64,000 nt of DNA from Acidobacteriota bacterium (lineage in GTDB: Bacteria; Acidobacteriota; Vicinamibacteria; Vicinamibacterales; UBA8438), in assembly GCA_009838525.1 (NCBI GenBank), contig VXRJ01000018.1, positions 459,087-523,086 on the forward strand, given 5' to 3'. This document shows, piece by piece, positions 27,947-38,232 of the stretch. The notes under the pieces were generated by a model. That model worked only from the letters and a program-made list of their open reading frames with translations. It had not been told where the DNA came from and did no database searches. Every line of letters starts with the position of its first letter. The stretch's first letter is position 1. Made by a program: the position numbers and the translations under genes.

Positions 27947-29098
27947 ATGCGGATCGAGTACACACCGGAGCAGGCTGCGTTCCAGGCGAGAGTGCGCCGA
28001 TTCGCCGACACCGTCGTCGTGCCGCGGGCGGCACAGATCGACGCCGAGGATGTCTTCCCCACGGAACTGGTTGTGGATGCGGCGCGTCACGGGCTGCTGG
28101 GTGTAACGCTTCCCGTCGACGTGGGAGGCGCCGGGCGTGACACTGTCAGCTATGCCTTGGCCATCGAAGCCGTGTCAGCCGCAAGCGCCACGCTGGCGGT
28201 GATCCTCACAGTGCAGAATTCTCTCGTCGCCGAGGTGATTCACCGGTTCGGAACACTGGCGCAGCAGGCGACCTGGCTCAGACGGCTCGTCTCGGGGGAG
28301 GCAATCGGCGCCTTTGCACTTTCGGAGCCGAATGCCGGGGCCGACGCAGCCAACCAGGAGACGTTGGCGGTAGCCGACGGCGACGACTACCGTCTGACCG
28401 GCCACAAGGTCTGGGTGGCCAACGGCGCCGTTGCGGATGTCGTCCTGCTCTTTGCCGCGACCGAGCCGCACGGCGGTGCGAAGGGTATCAGCGCATTCCT
28501 CGTGCCGGGCGTCACGCCCGGCCTGCGGAGGGTAGGGCGCCGCGACTCGCTTGGCGTGCGCGGCCTCGGCTGCGTCGACTTGGAGCTTGACGCGGCCGTG
28601 GTAGGCCGGGACGCTCTGGTAGGCGCCCCGGGGGCGGGTTTCCGCATCGCGCTCGCCGCGCTCGATCGGGGCCGAATTGCCATTGGCGCGCAAGCGCTCG
28701 GAGTAGGGGGAGCAGCATTCGAGGCGGCCCTCGCGCATGCGCGGACGCGCCGGACATTCGGAGAGCCCATCGGCCATCATCAGGCGATTCAGTGGATGCT
28801 GGCTGATTCTGCGACCGAGTTGGCGGCCGCGCGCATGCTCGTGCTGCGCGCCGCTTCGGCGGCTGAGCAGCAGGAGCGCGTGATCCTGGAGGCGGCGATG
28901 GCGAAACTCTCCGCCAGCGAGGCGGCGCATCGGGCCGCCGATCGCGCCATGCAGGTTCTTGCTTCCGCCGGTTACACGCGCGGGTCGACGGTCGATCGCC
29001 TCTATCGCGATGCTCGAGCCACCGAGATCTACCAGGGCACGTCGGAAGTCCAGCGGATGATCATCGCGGAGCAGGTGATCGGTCCGGCCGAGCCGTAG
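27947..29098 (+). CDS. Acyl-CoA dehydrogenase family flavoprotein lacking the canonical catalytic Glu
   Basis: The 383-residue protein has the full acyl-CoA dehydrogenase layout: helical N-domain, AFALSEPNAGADA (FAD/substrate loop), GHKVWVANG, RTRRTFGEPIGHHQAIQW and the C-terminal ATEIYQGTSEVQR. In MCAD, SCAD and relatives the base is the Glu of the IYEG motif. Here residue 363 is Gln (codon CAG at 29033-29035). The alternative Glu position used by isovaleryl-CoA dehydrogenase (LDLERL in that enzyme) reads LDRGRI here. It may catalyse a different reaction, work slowly or bind acyl-CoA only. The gene is convergent with a second, normal dehydrogenase. Confidence 0.9.
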   Translation: MRIEYTPEQAAFQARVRRFADTVVVPRAAQIDAEDVFPTELVVDAARHGLLGVTLPVDVGGAGRDTVSYALAIEAVSAASATLAVILTVQNSLVAEVIHRFGTLAQQATWLRRLVSGEAIGAFALSEPNAGADAANQETLAVADGDDYRLTGHKVWVANGAVADVVLLFAATEPHGGAKGISAFLVPGVTPGLRRVGRRDSLGVRGLGCVDLELDAAVVGRDALVGAPGAGFRIALAALDRGRIAIGAQALGVGGAAFEAALAHARTRRTFGEPIGHHQAIQWMLADSATELAAARMLVLRAASAAEQQERVILEAAMAKLSASEAAHRAADRAMQVLASAGYTRGSTVDRLYRDARATEIYQGTSEVQRMIIAEQVIGPAEP

Positions 29099-29154
29099 TT
29101 GCCAGCAGTGCGTGCTCTGGCGGATGGTTTGGAAGTTCCGCTGGCGCGAGACTT

Positions 29155-30321
29155 CTAGTGGCGTAGAACCTGCTTCGCAATGGTCTGCAGCTGCATGTTG
29201 GACGTGCCTTCATAGATCTGGCCGATCTTCGCGTCACGGTACAGTTTCTCCACGGGGTAGTCCCTGGTGTAGCCCACCCCGCCGAGAAGCTGCACGGCGA
29301 GCGAGCTGACTCGTTCGGCTACCTGCGACGCAAAGAGCTTCGCCATCGCCCCCTCGGTGAGAAAAGGCTCACCTGCATCGCGCAACCGGGCGGCGTTGTA
29401 CGCAGCCAGCCGCGCCACCTCGATCTCGGTTGCCGCCTGCGCCAGCTGGAACTGCACTGCCTGGAACTCCGCCAGGGGACGGCCGAACTGTTCCCGCTGC
29501 CGCGTGTAGGCGATCGCGTGGTCGAGTGCGCCCTGCGCGAGACCGACCATCTGGGCGGCAATCCCGATGCGCCCCTCGTTGAGGGTCTCCATCGCCACCC
29601 GATAGCCTTGTCCTATCTCACCCAGCACGTGGGTGTCCGGCACGCGGCAGCCCTCGAGCAGGAGTTCGCACGTGCTGCTAGCACGGATGCCCAGCTTGTC
29701 TTCCTTTTTTCCCACCGCGAATCCGGAGGTGTCGCGCTCGACCAGGAACGCGGTGATGCCGCGGTGGCCAAGTGACGGATCCACGGTGGCGAAAACGATG
29801 AAGAGCTCCGCCTCCGCCGCGTTCGTAATCCAGAGCTTCCGCCCGGTCAGTATCCAGTCGTGGCCTTCACGAACCGCGCGCGTGGTCAGTGCGAACGCGT
29901 CGCTGCCGGAGCCCGCCTCGGACAGCGCGTAGGCTCCCACGGCCCCGGTTGCGAGCCCCGGGAACCAGCGGGATTGCTGCGCGCCGGTCGCCCAGCGCCG
30001 TAGCGCGTTGATGACCAGAGTGTTCTGCACGTCGACGACAACGGCCACCGCAGGGTCCACGCGCGACAGCTCTTCGACGGCCAGAACCGACAACATGAAC
30101 GAACCACCGCCGCCTCCGTGGGCCTCCGGCACTTCGATCCCCATCACCCCGAGGTCGAAGAGCTGGTCAATCAGCACGCGGTGCATCACCGAGGCTTCAT
30201 CCATCTCACGGACACGCGGCGCGATCTCCGCTTCCGCGAACACGCGGACGCTCGATCGGAAGAGCTGTTCTTCTTCGGAAAGACGGGTGAGAGGAGGCGT
30301 GGCGCCTGCGACATCCAGCAT
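29155..30321 (-). CDS. Acyl-CoA dehydrogenase (short/branched-chain type)
   Basis: With the ATG at 30321 the protein has 388 residues and a complete motif set: AYALSEAGSGSDAFAL, GRKLWITNAAEAE, EDKLGIRASSTCEL, RQREQFGRPLAEFQAVQF and the C-terminal GQIYEGTSNMQ with catalytic Glu at about 371. It resembles short/branched-chain dehydrogenases, which fits the isobutyryl-CoA-type mutase downstream on the other strand. The frame stays open to 32544, but that part is antisense to the VWFA-like gene and is not counted. Confidence 0.92.
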   Translation of the reverse strand: MLDVAGATPPLTRLSEEEQLFRSSVRVFAEAEIAPRVREMDEASVMHRVLIDQLFDLGVMGIEVPEAHGGGGGSFMLSVLAVEELSRVDPAVAVVVDVQNTLVINALRRWATGAQQSRWFPGLATGAVGAYALSEAGSGSDAFALTTRAVREGHDWILTGRKLWITNAAEAELFIVFATVDPSLGHRGITAFLVERDTSGFAVGKKEDKLGIRASSTCELLLEGCRVPDTHVLGEIGQGYRVAMETLNEGRIGIAAQMVGLAQGALDHAIAYTRQREQFGRPLAEFQAVQFQLAQAATEIEVARLAAYNAARLRDAGEPFLTEGAMAKLFASQVAERVSSLAVQLLGGVGYTRDYPVEKLYRDAKIGQIYEGTSNMQLQTIAKQVLRH

Positions 30322-30327
30322 GGCGCG

Positions 30328-30333
30328 ATGGTA
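30328..30333 (-). promoter_or_regulatory. Candidate -10 element for leaderless acyl-CoA dehydrogenase transcript
   Basis: Read on the minus strand this is TACCAT, six bases before the ATG at 30321, with no ribosome site between. The divergent VWFA-like gene begins only 25 bases away, so both promoters must overlap in this short gap. No clear -35 is seen. Confidence 0.3.
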
Positions 30334-30345
30334 ACATTGAGGCAA

Positions 30346-32529
30346 ATGACCAGACGCTGGATCGCCGTTGGCGCGGCGTTCGGCCTGGCTCTGGCGCTCA
30401 CCTCCGGCGGGGCGGCGTGGCAGCAGCGTCAGGAGCCCGCCACCGAGCCGTCCGCGGCCGAACGGGCCGCCGCCGAGACGCAGGCGACCGACCAACGGCC
30501 TGACGCCGAGGTCCCGGGGATAGCGGTGGAGCCGGCCGCCGACGGCCAGCCGCTCATCTTCCGGAGTGGCGTCAACTACATCCGGGTCGATGCCTACGTG
30601 ACGGACGAGGACGGTACGCCGGTCTTCGACCTGACGCAGGATGACTTCGAGGTCTACGAGGATGGAGTCAAACAGGATGTCGACTCCTTCCAGGTGATCC
30701 GGATCGACCCGCTCGAAGTGCAGGCCAGCGGAGTGCAGACCGGCGTCGGCGTGACCCGGTCGGACCAGGAACTGGCGGCGTCGCAGCCGGACGTCCGGGT
30801 CTTCGTGATCTTTCTCGACGACTACCACGTCCGGGAAGGCAACGGGATCCGTGCCCGCCGCATGCTGGTCGACTTCCTCGAGAACGAGTTGATCCCGACC
30901 GACCTGGTAGCCGTGATGTATCCCCTGACCCCGCTCGATTCGGTGGTCCTGACGCGGGATCACGAGGCGATCATCCGCGCGGTCAGCCAGTTCGAAGGGG
31001 TGAAGTACGAGTACGAAGCGCGCAACACGTACGAGGCGCGGTACGTCTTCTACCCGACGGAGGTCGTCGAACGGGTGCGCAACGACGTCTCCCTGTCGGC
31101 GCTTCGCGGCTTGATGATTCGGCTGGGCGGCCTCCGTGAGGGGCGGAAGTCCGTGCTGCTCGTGAGCGAGGGCTATTCCAACTACGTACCGCCGCAGTTG
31201 AGGAGCCAGAACGCGGAGATGCCGGTCGATCCCGGCATCAATCCGGCGCGGTTCGATCCCTTCGCCGGAGACAACTCGTTCGAGGAATCCTTCGCCTTCT
31301 TCCGCAGCGCCGAGATCCTGAGCGACCTGCGGTACATCTTCCGGACCGCGAACCGTTTCAACACGTCGATCTACACGGTCGACCCGCGCGGTCTCGCCGT
31401 GTTCGAGTTCGACGTGTCGGAGCCTACCGTCAGCTTCAACACGGATCGGCGGCAGTTGCGCGTGACGCAGGATACGCTCCGCATCCTCGCGGAAGAGACC
31501 GGTGGGCGGGCCATCGTGAACCAGAATGACCTGCGCCCCGGTCTGGAACGGATGCTGACCGACGCGAACGGCTACTACCTGCTCGGCTACAACTCGGGCG
31601 CCGCGCCGACCGACGGTGAGTTCCACGAGATCGAAGTGCGGGTCAGTAATCCTTCCTTGAGGGTGCGAGCGCGACCGGGCTATTGGGCGATCACCGAGCG
31701 GGACGTGCAGCGGGCAGAGAGGACCGTCGTCAACGAGCCGCCCCGCGCGGTGGATGTCGCGCTGGATCAGTTGGCCGAACCGCGTCGCGGGCGCCTGGTC
31801 CGGACGTGGCTGGGCACGTCGAGAAGTGACGGCAATGGCAAGACGCAGGTGACTTTCGTCTGGGAGCCGACCGATGGACGCGGGCGGCGCGACGAAGCAT
31901 CGACCGTCCTGCTTACCGCCATGGGTGACGGGGGCGCATACTTCCGCGGCCGGATACCGGAGGAAGGGGCGGGAGAACGCAACTGGGCCACCTTCGAAGT
32001 GGAGCCCGGCGAGTTGCAGTTGGGCCTGGCGATCGAGGGGTCGGGGGGAGAGGTGCTCGATCGGGACCGGATCGAGATGGACGTGCCGGACTACACCAAC
32101 CCGGAAGTGGTCCTGAGTACACCGCTGTTCGTTCGGGCCCGCAACGAACTGGAATACCGCTCGCTCGTCGATGACTGGACCGTGCCCCCCGCCGTGTCCC
32201 GCAGCTTCCGCCGCACGGAGCGGATGTTGGTGCGCTTCCAGGCCTACGCGCCGGGAGGCGCCGTCCCCGAAGTGGAAGCCCGTCTGGTGAATCGCGCCGG
32301 AGAGACGATCGTGCCACTCGACGTCCTGCAGCCCGGTGCGGCGGGAGCCGATTCGCAGCCGGCATCGGGTGGGCGCGGTGACGCGACGGGGTCTCAGGCG
32401 GGACCCAACGCATTCCAGGTGCCGGTGGCCCTCCCGTTCTTGCCGCCCGGCGAGTACCTGATCGAACTCACGGCGACCTTCGGCGACGGAGAGACTACGC
32501 ATCTCGCCGCGTTCCGGCTTGAGGCCTGA
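30346..32529 (+). CDS. Secreted VWFA-related protein (acidobacterial type)
   Basis: The 727-residue product starts [21 protein letters not shown], a signal peptide. After an Ala/Glu-rich spacer comes [30 protein letters not shown], the entry of the VWFA-related domain abundant in Acidobacteria, then [19 protein letters not shown], a weak MIDAS-like site lacking DxSx[20 protein letters not shown] and YYLLGYNSG close that domain. The remaining 300 residues are beta-rich with no motif I know. TTGAGG before the ATG could serve as ribosome site. Its molecular role is not established. Confidence 0.82.
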   Translation: MTRRWIAVGAAFGLALALTSGGAAWQQRQEPATEPSAAERAAAETQATDQRPDAEVPGIAVEPAADGQPLIFRSGVNYIRVDAYVTDEDGTPVFDLTQDDFEVYEDGVKQDVDSFQVIRIDPLEVQASGVQTGVGVTRSDQELAASQPDVRVFVIFLDDYHVREGNGIRARRMLVDFLENELIPTDLVAVMYPLTPLDSVVLTRDHEAIIRAVSQFEGVKYEYEARNTYEARYVFYPTEVVERVRNDVSLSALRGLMIRLGGLREGRKSVLLVSEGYSNYVPPQLRSQNAEMPVDPGINPARFDPFAGDNSFEESFAFFRSAEILSDLRYIFRTANRFNTSIYTVDPRGLAVFEFDVSEPTVSFNTDRRQLRVTQDTLRILAEETGGRAIVNQNDLRPGLERMLTDANGYYLLGYNSGAAPTDGEFHEIEVRVSNPSLRVRARPGYWAITERDVQRAERTVVNEPPRAVDVALDQLAEPRRGRLVRTWLGTSRSDGNGKTQVTFVWEPTDGRGRRDEASTVLLTAMGDGGAYFRGRIPEEGAGERNWATFEVEPGELQLGLAIEGSGGEVLDRDRIEMDVPDYTNPEVVLSTPLFVRARNELEYRSLVDDWTVPPAVSRSFRRTERMLVRFQAYAPGGAVPEVEARLVNRAGETIVPLDVLQPGAAGADSQPASGGRGDATGSQAGPNAFQVPVALPFLPPGEYLIELTATFGDGETTHLAAFRLEA

Positions 32530-32536
32530 CGCGTCG

Positions 32537-34108
32537 ATGTCCACGGCGGAAAAGCCGGTCCCGGCCGCGAACGCAGGCGATCTCGCCGACTTCGACTACG
32601 CCAGCGATCTTAACGACCCCGGGCAGTTTCCCTACACGCGCGGCATCCACGAGAGCGGCTATCAGGGCAAGCTCTGGACGATGCGGCAGTTTGCCGGTTT
32701 CAGCACCCCGGAGGCGACCAACCGGCGGTACCGCGACCTGCTCGATGCAGGCGGGCAGGGGCTGAGCGTGGCGTTCGACCTGCCGACGTTGATGGGGAGG
32801 GACCCGGACCACCCGCTCTCACAAGGAGAGGTGGGGAAGTGCGGCGTTAGCGTCGCGTCGGCGGCCGACATGATGCGCCTGTTCGAGGGCATCCCGCTCG
32901 ACCGTGTGACCACCTCGATGACAATCAACAGTCCGGCCGCCATGATCTTCGCAATGTACCTGGTAGCGGCCGAGCGCCAGGGGGTTGCCTGGGGAAGCCT
33001 CTCGGGAACACTCCAGAACGACATTCTGAAGGAGTACATTGCGCAGAAGGAGTACATCTACCCGCCACGCCCGTCGATGCGCCTGGTGACAGACACCTTC
33101 GCCTTCTGCGCCCGGGAAGTGCCTCGCTGGAACACCATTTCCGTAAGCGGCTACCACATCCGTGAGGCCGGAGCCAGCGCACTGCAGGAGCTGGCGTTTA
33201 CGCTACGGGACGGGATGGAATACGTGCAGCATGGGATCGACGCGGGGCTGGAGGTCGACTCGTTCGCGCCGCGCATCTCGTTCTTCTTCAATGCGCAGAA
33301 CGACTTCTTCGAGGAGATCGCGAAGTACCGGGCGGCGCGCAAGGTGTGGGGCACGGTAATGCGCGACCGCTACGGGGCGCGGGACGAGCGTTCCTGGAAG
33401 CTCCGGTTTCACGCGCAGACGGCGGGCGTGTCGCTTACCGCGCAACAGCCGTACAACAACGTCGTGCGGACCGCGCTGCAAGCGATGGCGGCGGTCTTGG
33501 GCGGCGCGAACTCGCTGCACACCAACGCACTTGACGAGGCGCTGGCGCTGCCGACCACGGAAGCGGCCCTGCTCGCGCTCCGGACGCAGCAGATCATTGC
33601 GCACGAGAGTGGCGTCACCCAAGCTGTCGATCCGTTGGGTGGGTCCTATTGGCTGGAATCCCTGACTCGGGATCTGGAAGAGGGCGCGTGGGATTACTTC
33701 GAGAGGATTGACGCGCGGGGAGGCATGGTGGCGGCGATCGAGCAGGGATATCCCCAGCAGGAGGTCGCCAACAGCGCGTATGCCGCGCAGCAGGCCGTAG
33801 AGATGGGCGCGACGAAGGTGGTCGGGGTCAACTCCCACGTCGAGGGGGCGGAGCAGATGACGGTTCGCACGCTCTACATCGATGAGTCGGTAGCGGCGGC
33901 GCAGGTTGAGCGACTGGAAGCGATGCGAGTGCGCCGCGACAACGCGGCGTGCGACCGGGCACTCGATGACGTCCGACGCACGGCGGAGGGTACCGGAAAC
34001 CTGGTGCCACCGCTGATCAGCGCGGTTCGCGCCGACGCCACGCTCGGCGAGTTGTGCGACTCGCTGCGCGACGTATGGGGCGAATGGGAAGAAACGCCAC
34101 AGGTCTGA
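32537..34108 (+). CDS. icmA: Coenzyme B12-dependent acyl-CoA mutase large subunit, isobutyryl-CoA mutase-like
   Basis: The 523-residue TIM-barrel subunit belongs to the methylmalonyl-CoA mutase family ([77 protein letters not shown]). Two positions set substrate specificity in this family. Methylmalonyl-CoA mutase has Tyr89 and Arg207; isobutyryl-CoA mutase has Phe and Gln. Counting from the conserved TMRQ, this protein has Phe52 and Gln170, the same 118 residues apart. It also lacks the Ile and Asp of 2-hydroxyisobutyryl-CoA mutase. The predicted reaction is isobutyryl-CoA to butyryl-CoA. The B12-binding subunit is encoded eight bases downstream. The symbol is by inference. Confidence 0.85.
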   Translation: MSTAEKPVPAANAGDLADFDYASDLNDPGQFPYTRGIHESGYQGKLWTMRQFAGFSTPEATNRRYRDLLDAGGQGLSVAFDLPTLMGRDPDHPLSQGEVGKCGVSVASAADMMRLFEGIPLDRVTTSMTINSPAAMIFAMYLVAAERQGVAWGSLSGTLQNDILKEYIAQKEYIYPPRPSMRLVTDTFAFCAREVPRWNTISVSGYHIREAGASALQELAFTLRDGMEYVQHGIDAGLEVDSFAPRISFFFNAQNDFFEEIAKYRAARKVWGTVMRDRYGARDERSWKLRFHAQTAGVSLTAQQPYNNVVRTALQAMAAVLGGANSLHTNALDEALALPTTEAALLALRTQQIIAHESGVTQAVDPLGGSYWLESLTRDLEEGAWDYFERIDARGGMVAAIEQGYPQQEVANSAYAAQQAVEMGATKVVGVNSHVEGAEQMTVRTLYIDESVAAAQVERLEAMRVRRDNAACDRALDDVRRTAEGTGNLVPPLISAVRADATLGELCDSLRDVWGEWEETPQV

Positions 34109-34115
34109 GGGAGAG

Positions 34116-34535
34116 ATGACCGTGCGGCGTATTCGTGTCGTCGTGGCGAAGCCGGGCCTCGATGGCCACGATCGCGGCGCAAAGGTAATCGCCCGTGCGT
34201 TGCGCGACGCGGGGATGGAGGTGATTTACACGGGACTCCGCCAGACCCCGGAACAGATTGTCGAGACGGCTCTGCAGGAGGATGCCGACGTCATCGGCGT
34301 GTCAATCCTCTCGGGCGCGCACAACCACGTTTGCCCCCGCATGACCGCGCTCCTTGCCGACCGGGGTCTGGATGACGTGCTCGTCGTGGCCGGAGGCATC
34401 ATTCCCGACACCGACATACCCCGTCTCAAGAAGGCGGGCGTGGCTGGTGTGTTCCAGCCTGGTACACCGATGCGGGCCATCATCGACTTCATTCGCGAGA
34501 ACGTGCGCCCCGTTTCCCGCTCGGAGCCCGGCTGA
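34116..34535 (+). CDS. icmB: B12-binding small subunit of the acyl-CoA mutase
   Basis: This 139-residue Rossmann-like domain has the base-off/His-on cobalamin signature: [11 protein letters not shown] with the cobalt-ligating His18, then VSILSG and VVAGGIIP. It corresponds to the C-terminal domain of single-chain methylmalonyl-CoA mutases. Its separate gene right after the large subunit is the arrangement of isobutyryl- and hydroxyisobutyryl-CoA mutases. No G-protein chaperone (MeaB or MeaI type) is found in the window. Confidence 0.9.
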   Translation: MTVRRIRVVVAKPGLDGHDRGAKVIARALRDAGMEVIYTGLRQTPEQIVETALQEDADVIGVSILSGAHNHVCPRMTALLADRGLDDVLVVAGGIIPDTDIPRLKKAGVAGVFQPGTPMRAIIDFIRENVRPVSRSEPG

Positions 34536-34563
34536 AACCCCGCGCGGCACCGGGAGCGCGCTG

Positions 34564-34593
34564 TTGACGCCGCTTCGAGCCTCCCGGTACTCT
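34564..34593 (+). promoter_or_regulatory. Candidate sigma70 promoter for the response regulator
   Basis: TTGACG (34564-34569) and TACTCT (34588-34593) are separated by 18 bases and end ten bases before the ATG at 34604. It gives only a very short leader, consistent with the missing ribosome site. The match is moderate. Confidence 0.35.
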
Positions 34594-34603
34594 CCGTCCA
34601 TTC

Positions 34604-35533
34604 ATGAGCTACAAGCTCCTCCTGGCCGAGGACAGCCTTGCGATCCAGCAGGTTGTGCAGCTCGCGTTCACCGGCGAGGACGTCGATGTCGTCGTGGTGG
34701 ACGACGGCAACGCGGCCATCGCGGCGATCGAACGCGAGCCGCCCGACATCGTGCTGGCCGATGCCAGTCTGCCCGGCACCGACGGCTACGATCTTGCCGC
34801 CTGCATCGGACATCGGGCCGCCGAATCCAGTCTCCCTGTCGTGCTGCTCACCGGCGCGTTCGAGCCGGTGGACCAGGATCGTGCCAACGCGTCCGGCTGT
34901 CGCGACATCCTGGTGAAGCCCTTCGTTCCACGCGAGCTTGTGACTCGCGTCATGATGCTGCTCGACCCGGCCTACGTGGCGCCTGCACCCGAAGCGGAAG
35001 CTGGAGAAGCTGCTTCGTTCGAATCCGGCGCCGGCGATGCGCGGCGGCCGGAGGGGGGGGCACGGGAGCCGATGCATGTCGGGCCTCAACCGGAGCCGAT
35101 TCCCGTCCGGTCCGAACCCGCGCCGGAGCCGATCGACGTAACGCCGGTGCCCGACCCTGAACCGGTCGAGTCGGCACCCGCGCCGGAGCCGATCGTTGTG
35201 CGCGCCGCGCCGGAACCCCTTGAGATGTCACCGGCGCCGGAGCCGACGGCGCTTGCCCATCGCCCGATCCTCGCGCAGGCGTTCGCCACTTTCCTCGCCG
35301 CGGAACGCGAGCTCGCGCCGCGGTCCGGCGGAGTATCCGCGTCGATTGCCAGTGCGTCCGCCATCCCGCCCGACTTTGGCGACTCCGTGAAGCGCGAGCT
35401 GACCCGCCGGGTTCGACGCCGGCTGACGAAGGGATTCGTCCGTGACATGGCGGCGCAGGTGGTTGCGAAGACTGTGGATCGGGTCGTGCGCGAGGAGCTG
35501 GCCCGCATGAACGTCCGTCCGCCCTCCGAATAA
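34604..35533 (+). CDS. Response regulator with Pro/Glu repeat linker and basic helical C-terminus
   Basis: Residues 1-120 are a receiver domain: the acidic pair in LLAEDS (9-10), phospho-acceptor Asp53 in [15 protein letters not shown], Thr of VLLTGAF and Lys of ILVKPF. A low-complexity stretch (about 125-220) contains five to six loose repeats of the form PEPI-V. The last 80 residues are helical and very basic ([17 protein letters not shown]), ending with [12 protein letters not shown]. There is no known output domain. The C-terminus may bind a protein, membrane or nucleic acid. No kinase gene is adjacent. It ends in TAATG, sharing one base with valS. Confidence 0.82.
   Translation: MSYKLLLAEDSLAIQQVVQLAFTGEDVDVVVVDDGNAAIAAIEREPPDIVLADASLPGTDGYDLAACIGHRAAESSLPVVLLTGAFEPVDQDRANASGCRDILVKPFVPRELVTRVMMLLDPAYVAPAPEAEAGEAASFESGAGDARRPEGGAREPMHVGPQPEPIPVRSEPAPEPIDVTPVPDPEPVESAPAPEPIVVRAAPEPLEMSPAPEPTALAHRPILAQAFATFLAAERELAPRSGGVSASIASASAIPPDFGDSVKRELTRRVRRRLTKGFVRDMAAQVVAKTVDRVVREELARMNVRPPSE
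35092..35250 (+). repeat. Degenerate Pro-Glu coding repeats in the response regulator
   Basis: About five copies of an 11-13 codon unit built on PEP(I/V/L) are encoded here; the DNA units share GCGCCGGAGCC. They make a rigid, acidic linker between receiver and C-terminal helix. They are coding and in frame, not a CRISPR. Confidence 0.6.
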
Positions 35534-38232
35534 TGCGTCAGTTGTCGAAAGCGTTCGAGCACACCGAGGTGGACCCCAAGTGGTACGCCTACTGGGAAGC
35601 GATCGGTGCGTTCCGCGCCGACCCGGCGTCGGACAGACCTCCGTTCAGCATGGTGTTGCCCCCTCCCAACGTAACGGGGTGGCTGCATATCGGCCATGCA
35701 CTCAACCAGACGCTGCATGACGTGATCGCGCGCTGGAAGCGGATGCAGGGCTTCGATGTCCTCTGGCTTCCCGGTACCGACCATGCCGGCATCGCGACAC
35801 AGAACGTCGTAGAGAAACAGTTGGCAGAGGAAGGCAGATCACGCCACGACCTCGGCCGCGAGGCGTTCGAGAAACGCGTGTGGGACTGGGTCGGCAAGAG
35901 CCGCGGCACCATCACCAGCCAGATGCGGAAGCTGGGTGCATCGGTGGACTGGTCACGCGAGCGCTTCACCCTGGACGAGAACCTCTCGCGTGCCGTTCGC
36001 CGGGTCTTCGTAACGCTGTACAACGATGACCTCATCTATCGCGCTCCGGCCCTGGTGAGCTGGTGTCCGCGCTGTCGCACCGCGCTTTCCGATCTCGAAG
36101 TGGTGCATCACACGACCCGGGGGAAGCTCTGGCACATTCGGTATCCGCATGCCGATGGCGGCGGTTCGGTGACCGTGGCGACTACGCGGCCCGAGACCAT
36201 GCTGGGTGACACGGCGGTTGCGGTTCACCCGGACGATTCCCGGTACGCGGACCTGATCGGCCGGACCCTCACGCTTCCCGTCATGGGGCGCGCCCTGCCG
36301 GTGATCGCCGACACGTTTGTCGACCCCGCCTTCGGGACCGGCGCCGTCAAGGTAACGCCGGCGCACGATCCGAATGACTTCGCCATCGGGGAGCGGCACC
36401 GCCTCGAGCGGATCGCGGTAATTGACGAGGATGGACGGATGACCGAGTCCGCCGGACCTTACGCGGGATTGGACCGTTTCGAGGCGCGCTCGGCGCTGGT
36501 TGAACGCCTCGGGGCGGACGGCCTGCTCGTTGCAACCGAAGATCACGAGCACGCGGTAGGGCAGTGTCAGCGGTGTGGGACGGTGGTGGAGCCTCTCCTG
36601 TCGACGCAGTGGTTCGTTCGCATCGCACCGCTGGCCGAACCTGCGCTCGCCGCAGTCGTCGATGGCGGCACGAAGTTCGTTCCGGATAACTGGACCCGTA
36701 CGTACAACGATTGGATGACCAATATCCACGACTGGTGCATCTCACGCCAACTCTGGTGGGGCCATCGCATCCCTGCGTGGTACTGCGAGGAGTGCGGCGA
36801 GACGCATGTTGCCGAGGAGGCGCCGGCCGCGTGCGGCTGCGGGGGCGCTCTCACGCAGGAGCAGGACGTCCTGGATACCTGGTTTAGTTCGGGCCTGTGG
36901 CCATTCAGTACGATGGGTTGGCCGGAAGAGACGGAGGACCTGCGCCGCTACTATCCGACGACCCTGCTGGTGACCGGCCACGACATCATTTTCTTCTGGG
37001 TCGCCCGGATGATGATGCTTGGCCTCCGCTTCCGGGGCGACGTGCCGTTCCGTTCGGTCTACGTCACGTCGCTGGTGCGGGACGAACACGGACGGAAGAT
37101 GAGCAAGTCGAAGGGGAATGTCGTCGATCCGCTCGAAGTAATGGGAACGATTGGCGCCGACGCGTTCCGCTTCACGCTCGCTGCGCTGGCGTCACCGGGG
37201 ATGGACATTTCGCTCTCCGAGGGGCGCCTGCGGGCCTACCGGCAGTTCATCAACAAGATCTGGAACGCATCGCGGTTTGTCCGGATGCAGTTTCCGGAGG
37301 CGAACACGGCCGAACCGGAGTCGGCACGGGCGAGGGGAGGCAGAGGTACTTCCGGTTCGTCAGGTGAACTCCCGCCGGCGGGCTCGCTTGGCCTAATCCA
37401 CCGCTGGATGCTCCACCGGGTCAGCGAACTCGCGGCCGAAGTGGGTACGGCGCTGGACGACTTCCGTTTCGATGTCGCCGCCGACAGGCTGTATCACGTG
37501 TTCTGGCACGAGTACGCCGATTGGTACATCGAGTTGATCAAGCCTGAACTCCAGGCCGGCGGTGAGACGCGTGCCCGGGCCGGAGCAGTCCTGCTGGAAG
37601 TTCACGATCGGCTGCTTCGACTGTTGCATCCCTTCATTCCCTTCGTCACGGAGGAGGTATGGCAGGCGCTGCATGCGCCGGTTCCCGACGAACGCCGGAC
37701 CGTGACCCTCGCGCCATTCCCTGCGCCGGTCGAGGCCTGGCGTGACGACGGCGCCGTCGCTACTATGGCGTTGCTGCAGGATGTCGTCACGACCGTGCGC
37801 ACCGTCCGTTCCGAATGGAACGTGCCGCCCCGGCGTTCCATCACGGTCCATGCACACGGAGCGGATCGCGGTACCATCAGACGGCTTGGTCCGCATCTGG
37901 ATCACGTCGAGCGCCTGGCGGGCCTCGAATCCTTCACGTTCGCCGAGGCCGCGCCAGCCCACGATCCGGAGACAGTCCGCCGTGTCGTCCGCGACTTCGA
38001 ATTGCACATTCCGCTCGCCGGCATCGTTGATCGGGCGCAGGAGGCGGATCGCGTGGGGCGTGAACTGGAGAAGCTGACGAAGCAGCGGAACGGCCTGCGG
38101 GCACGCCTCGAGAACCGGTCTTTCCTCGAGCGCGCCGCTCCCGACGTGGTTCAGGAGACACGCGATCAGGAAGCGGCGACCGGCGAGCGCCAACAGAAGC
38201 TGGCGCGCATTCTGGCGGAGCTTGCCCCGTGA
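35533..38232 (+). CDS. valS: Valyl-tRNA synthetase
   Basis: This class I synthetase of 899 residues has [15 protein letters not shown] (HIGH at 52-55), [10 protein letters not shown], the editing-domain [17 protein letters not shown] and [12 protein letters not shown] with KMSKS at 522-526. It ends in the coiled-coil tRNA arm ([21 protein letters not shown]). A low-complexity Gly/Ser/Arg insertion (near 37320-37380) precedes the anticodon-binding helices. The ATG shares one base with the preceding stop codon. Confidence 0.96.
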   Translation: MRQLSKAFEHTEVDPKWYAYWEAIGAFRADPASDRPPFSMVLPPPNVTGWLHIGHALNQTLHDVIARWKRMQGFDVLWLPGTDHAGIATQNVVEKQLAEEGRSRHDLGREAFEKRVWDWVGKSRGTITSQMRKLGASVDWSRERFTLDENLSRAVRRVFVTLYNDDLIYRAPALVSWCPRCRTALSDLEVVHHTTRGKLWHIRYPHADGGGSVTVATTRPETMLGDTAVAVHPDDSRYADLIGRTLTLPVMGRALPVIADTFVDPAFGTGAVKVTPAHDPNDFAIGERHRLERIAVIDEDGRMTESAGPYAGLDRFEARSALVERLGADGLLVATEDHEHAVGQCQRCGTVVEPLLSTQWFVRIAPLAEPALAAVVDGGTKFVPDNWTRTYNDWMTNIHDWCISRQLWWGHRIPAWYCEECGETHVAEEAPAACGCGGALTQEQDVLDTWFSSGLWPFSTMGWPEETEDLRRYYPTTLLVTGHDIIFFWVARMMMLGLRFRGDVPFRSVYVTSLVRDEHGRKMSKSKGNVVDPLEVMGTIGADAFRFTLAALASPGMDISLSEGRLRAYRQFINKIWNASRFVRMQFPEANTAEPESARARGGRGTSGSSGELPPAGSLGLIHRWMLHRVSELAAEVGTALDDFRFDVAADRLYHVFWHEYADWYIELIKPELQAGGETRARAGAVLLEVHDRLLRLLHPFIPFVTEEVWQALHAPVPDERRTVTLAPFPAPVEAWRDDGAVATMALLQDVVTTVRTVRSEWNVPPRRSITVHAHGADRGTIRRLGPHLDHVERLAGLESFTFAEAAPAHDPETVRRVVRDFELHIPLAGIVDRAQEADRVGRELEKLTKQRNGLRARLENRSFLERAAPDVVQETRDQEAATGERQQKLARILAELAP

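Noticed and set aside
29155-32544. A 1129-codon open frame on the minus strand
   Set aside because: Only the part up to 30321 encodes an acyl-CoA dehydrogenase. The rest is antisense to the VWFA-related gene and reads as low-complexity Arg/His/Pro text, as expected in GC-rich DNA.
32537-34108. Methylmalonyl-CoA mutase as the name of the large subunit
   Set aside because: The two specificity positions are Phe and Gln rather than Tyr and Arg, so the isobutyryl-CoA type is preferred.
35092-35250. Repeated DNA units resembling a short repeat array
   Set aside because: They are in-frame Pro-Glu codons of the response regulator linker, without spacers; not CRISPR.
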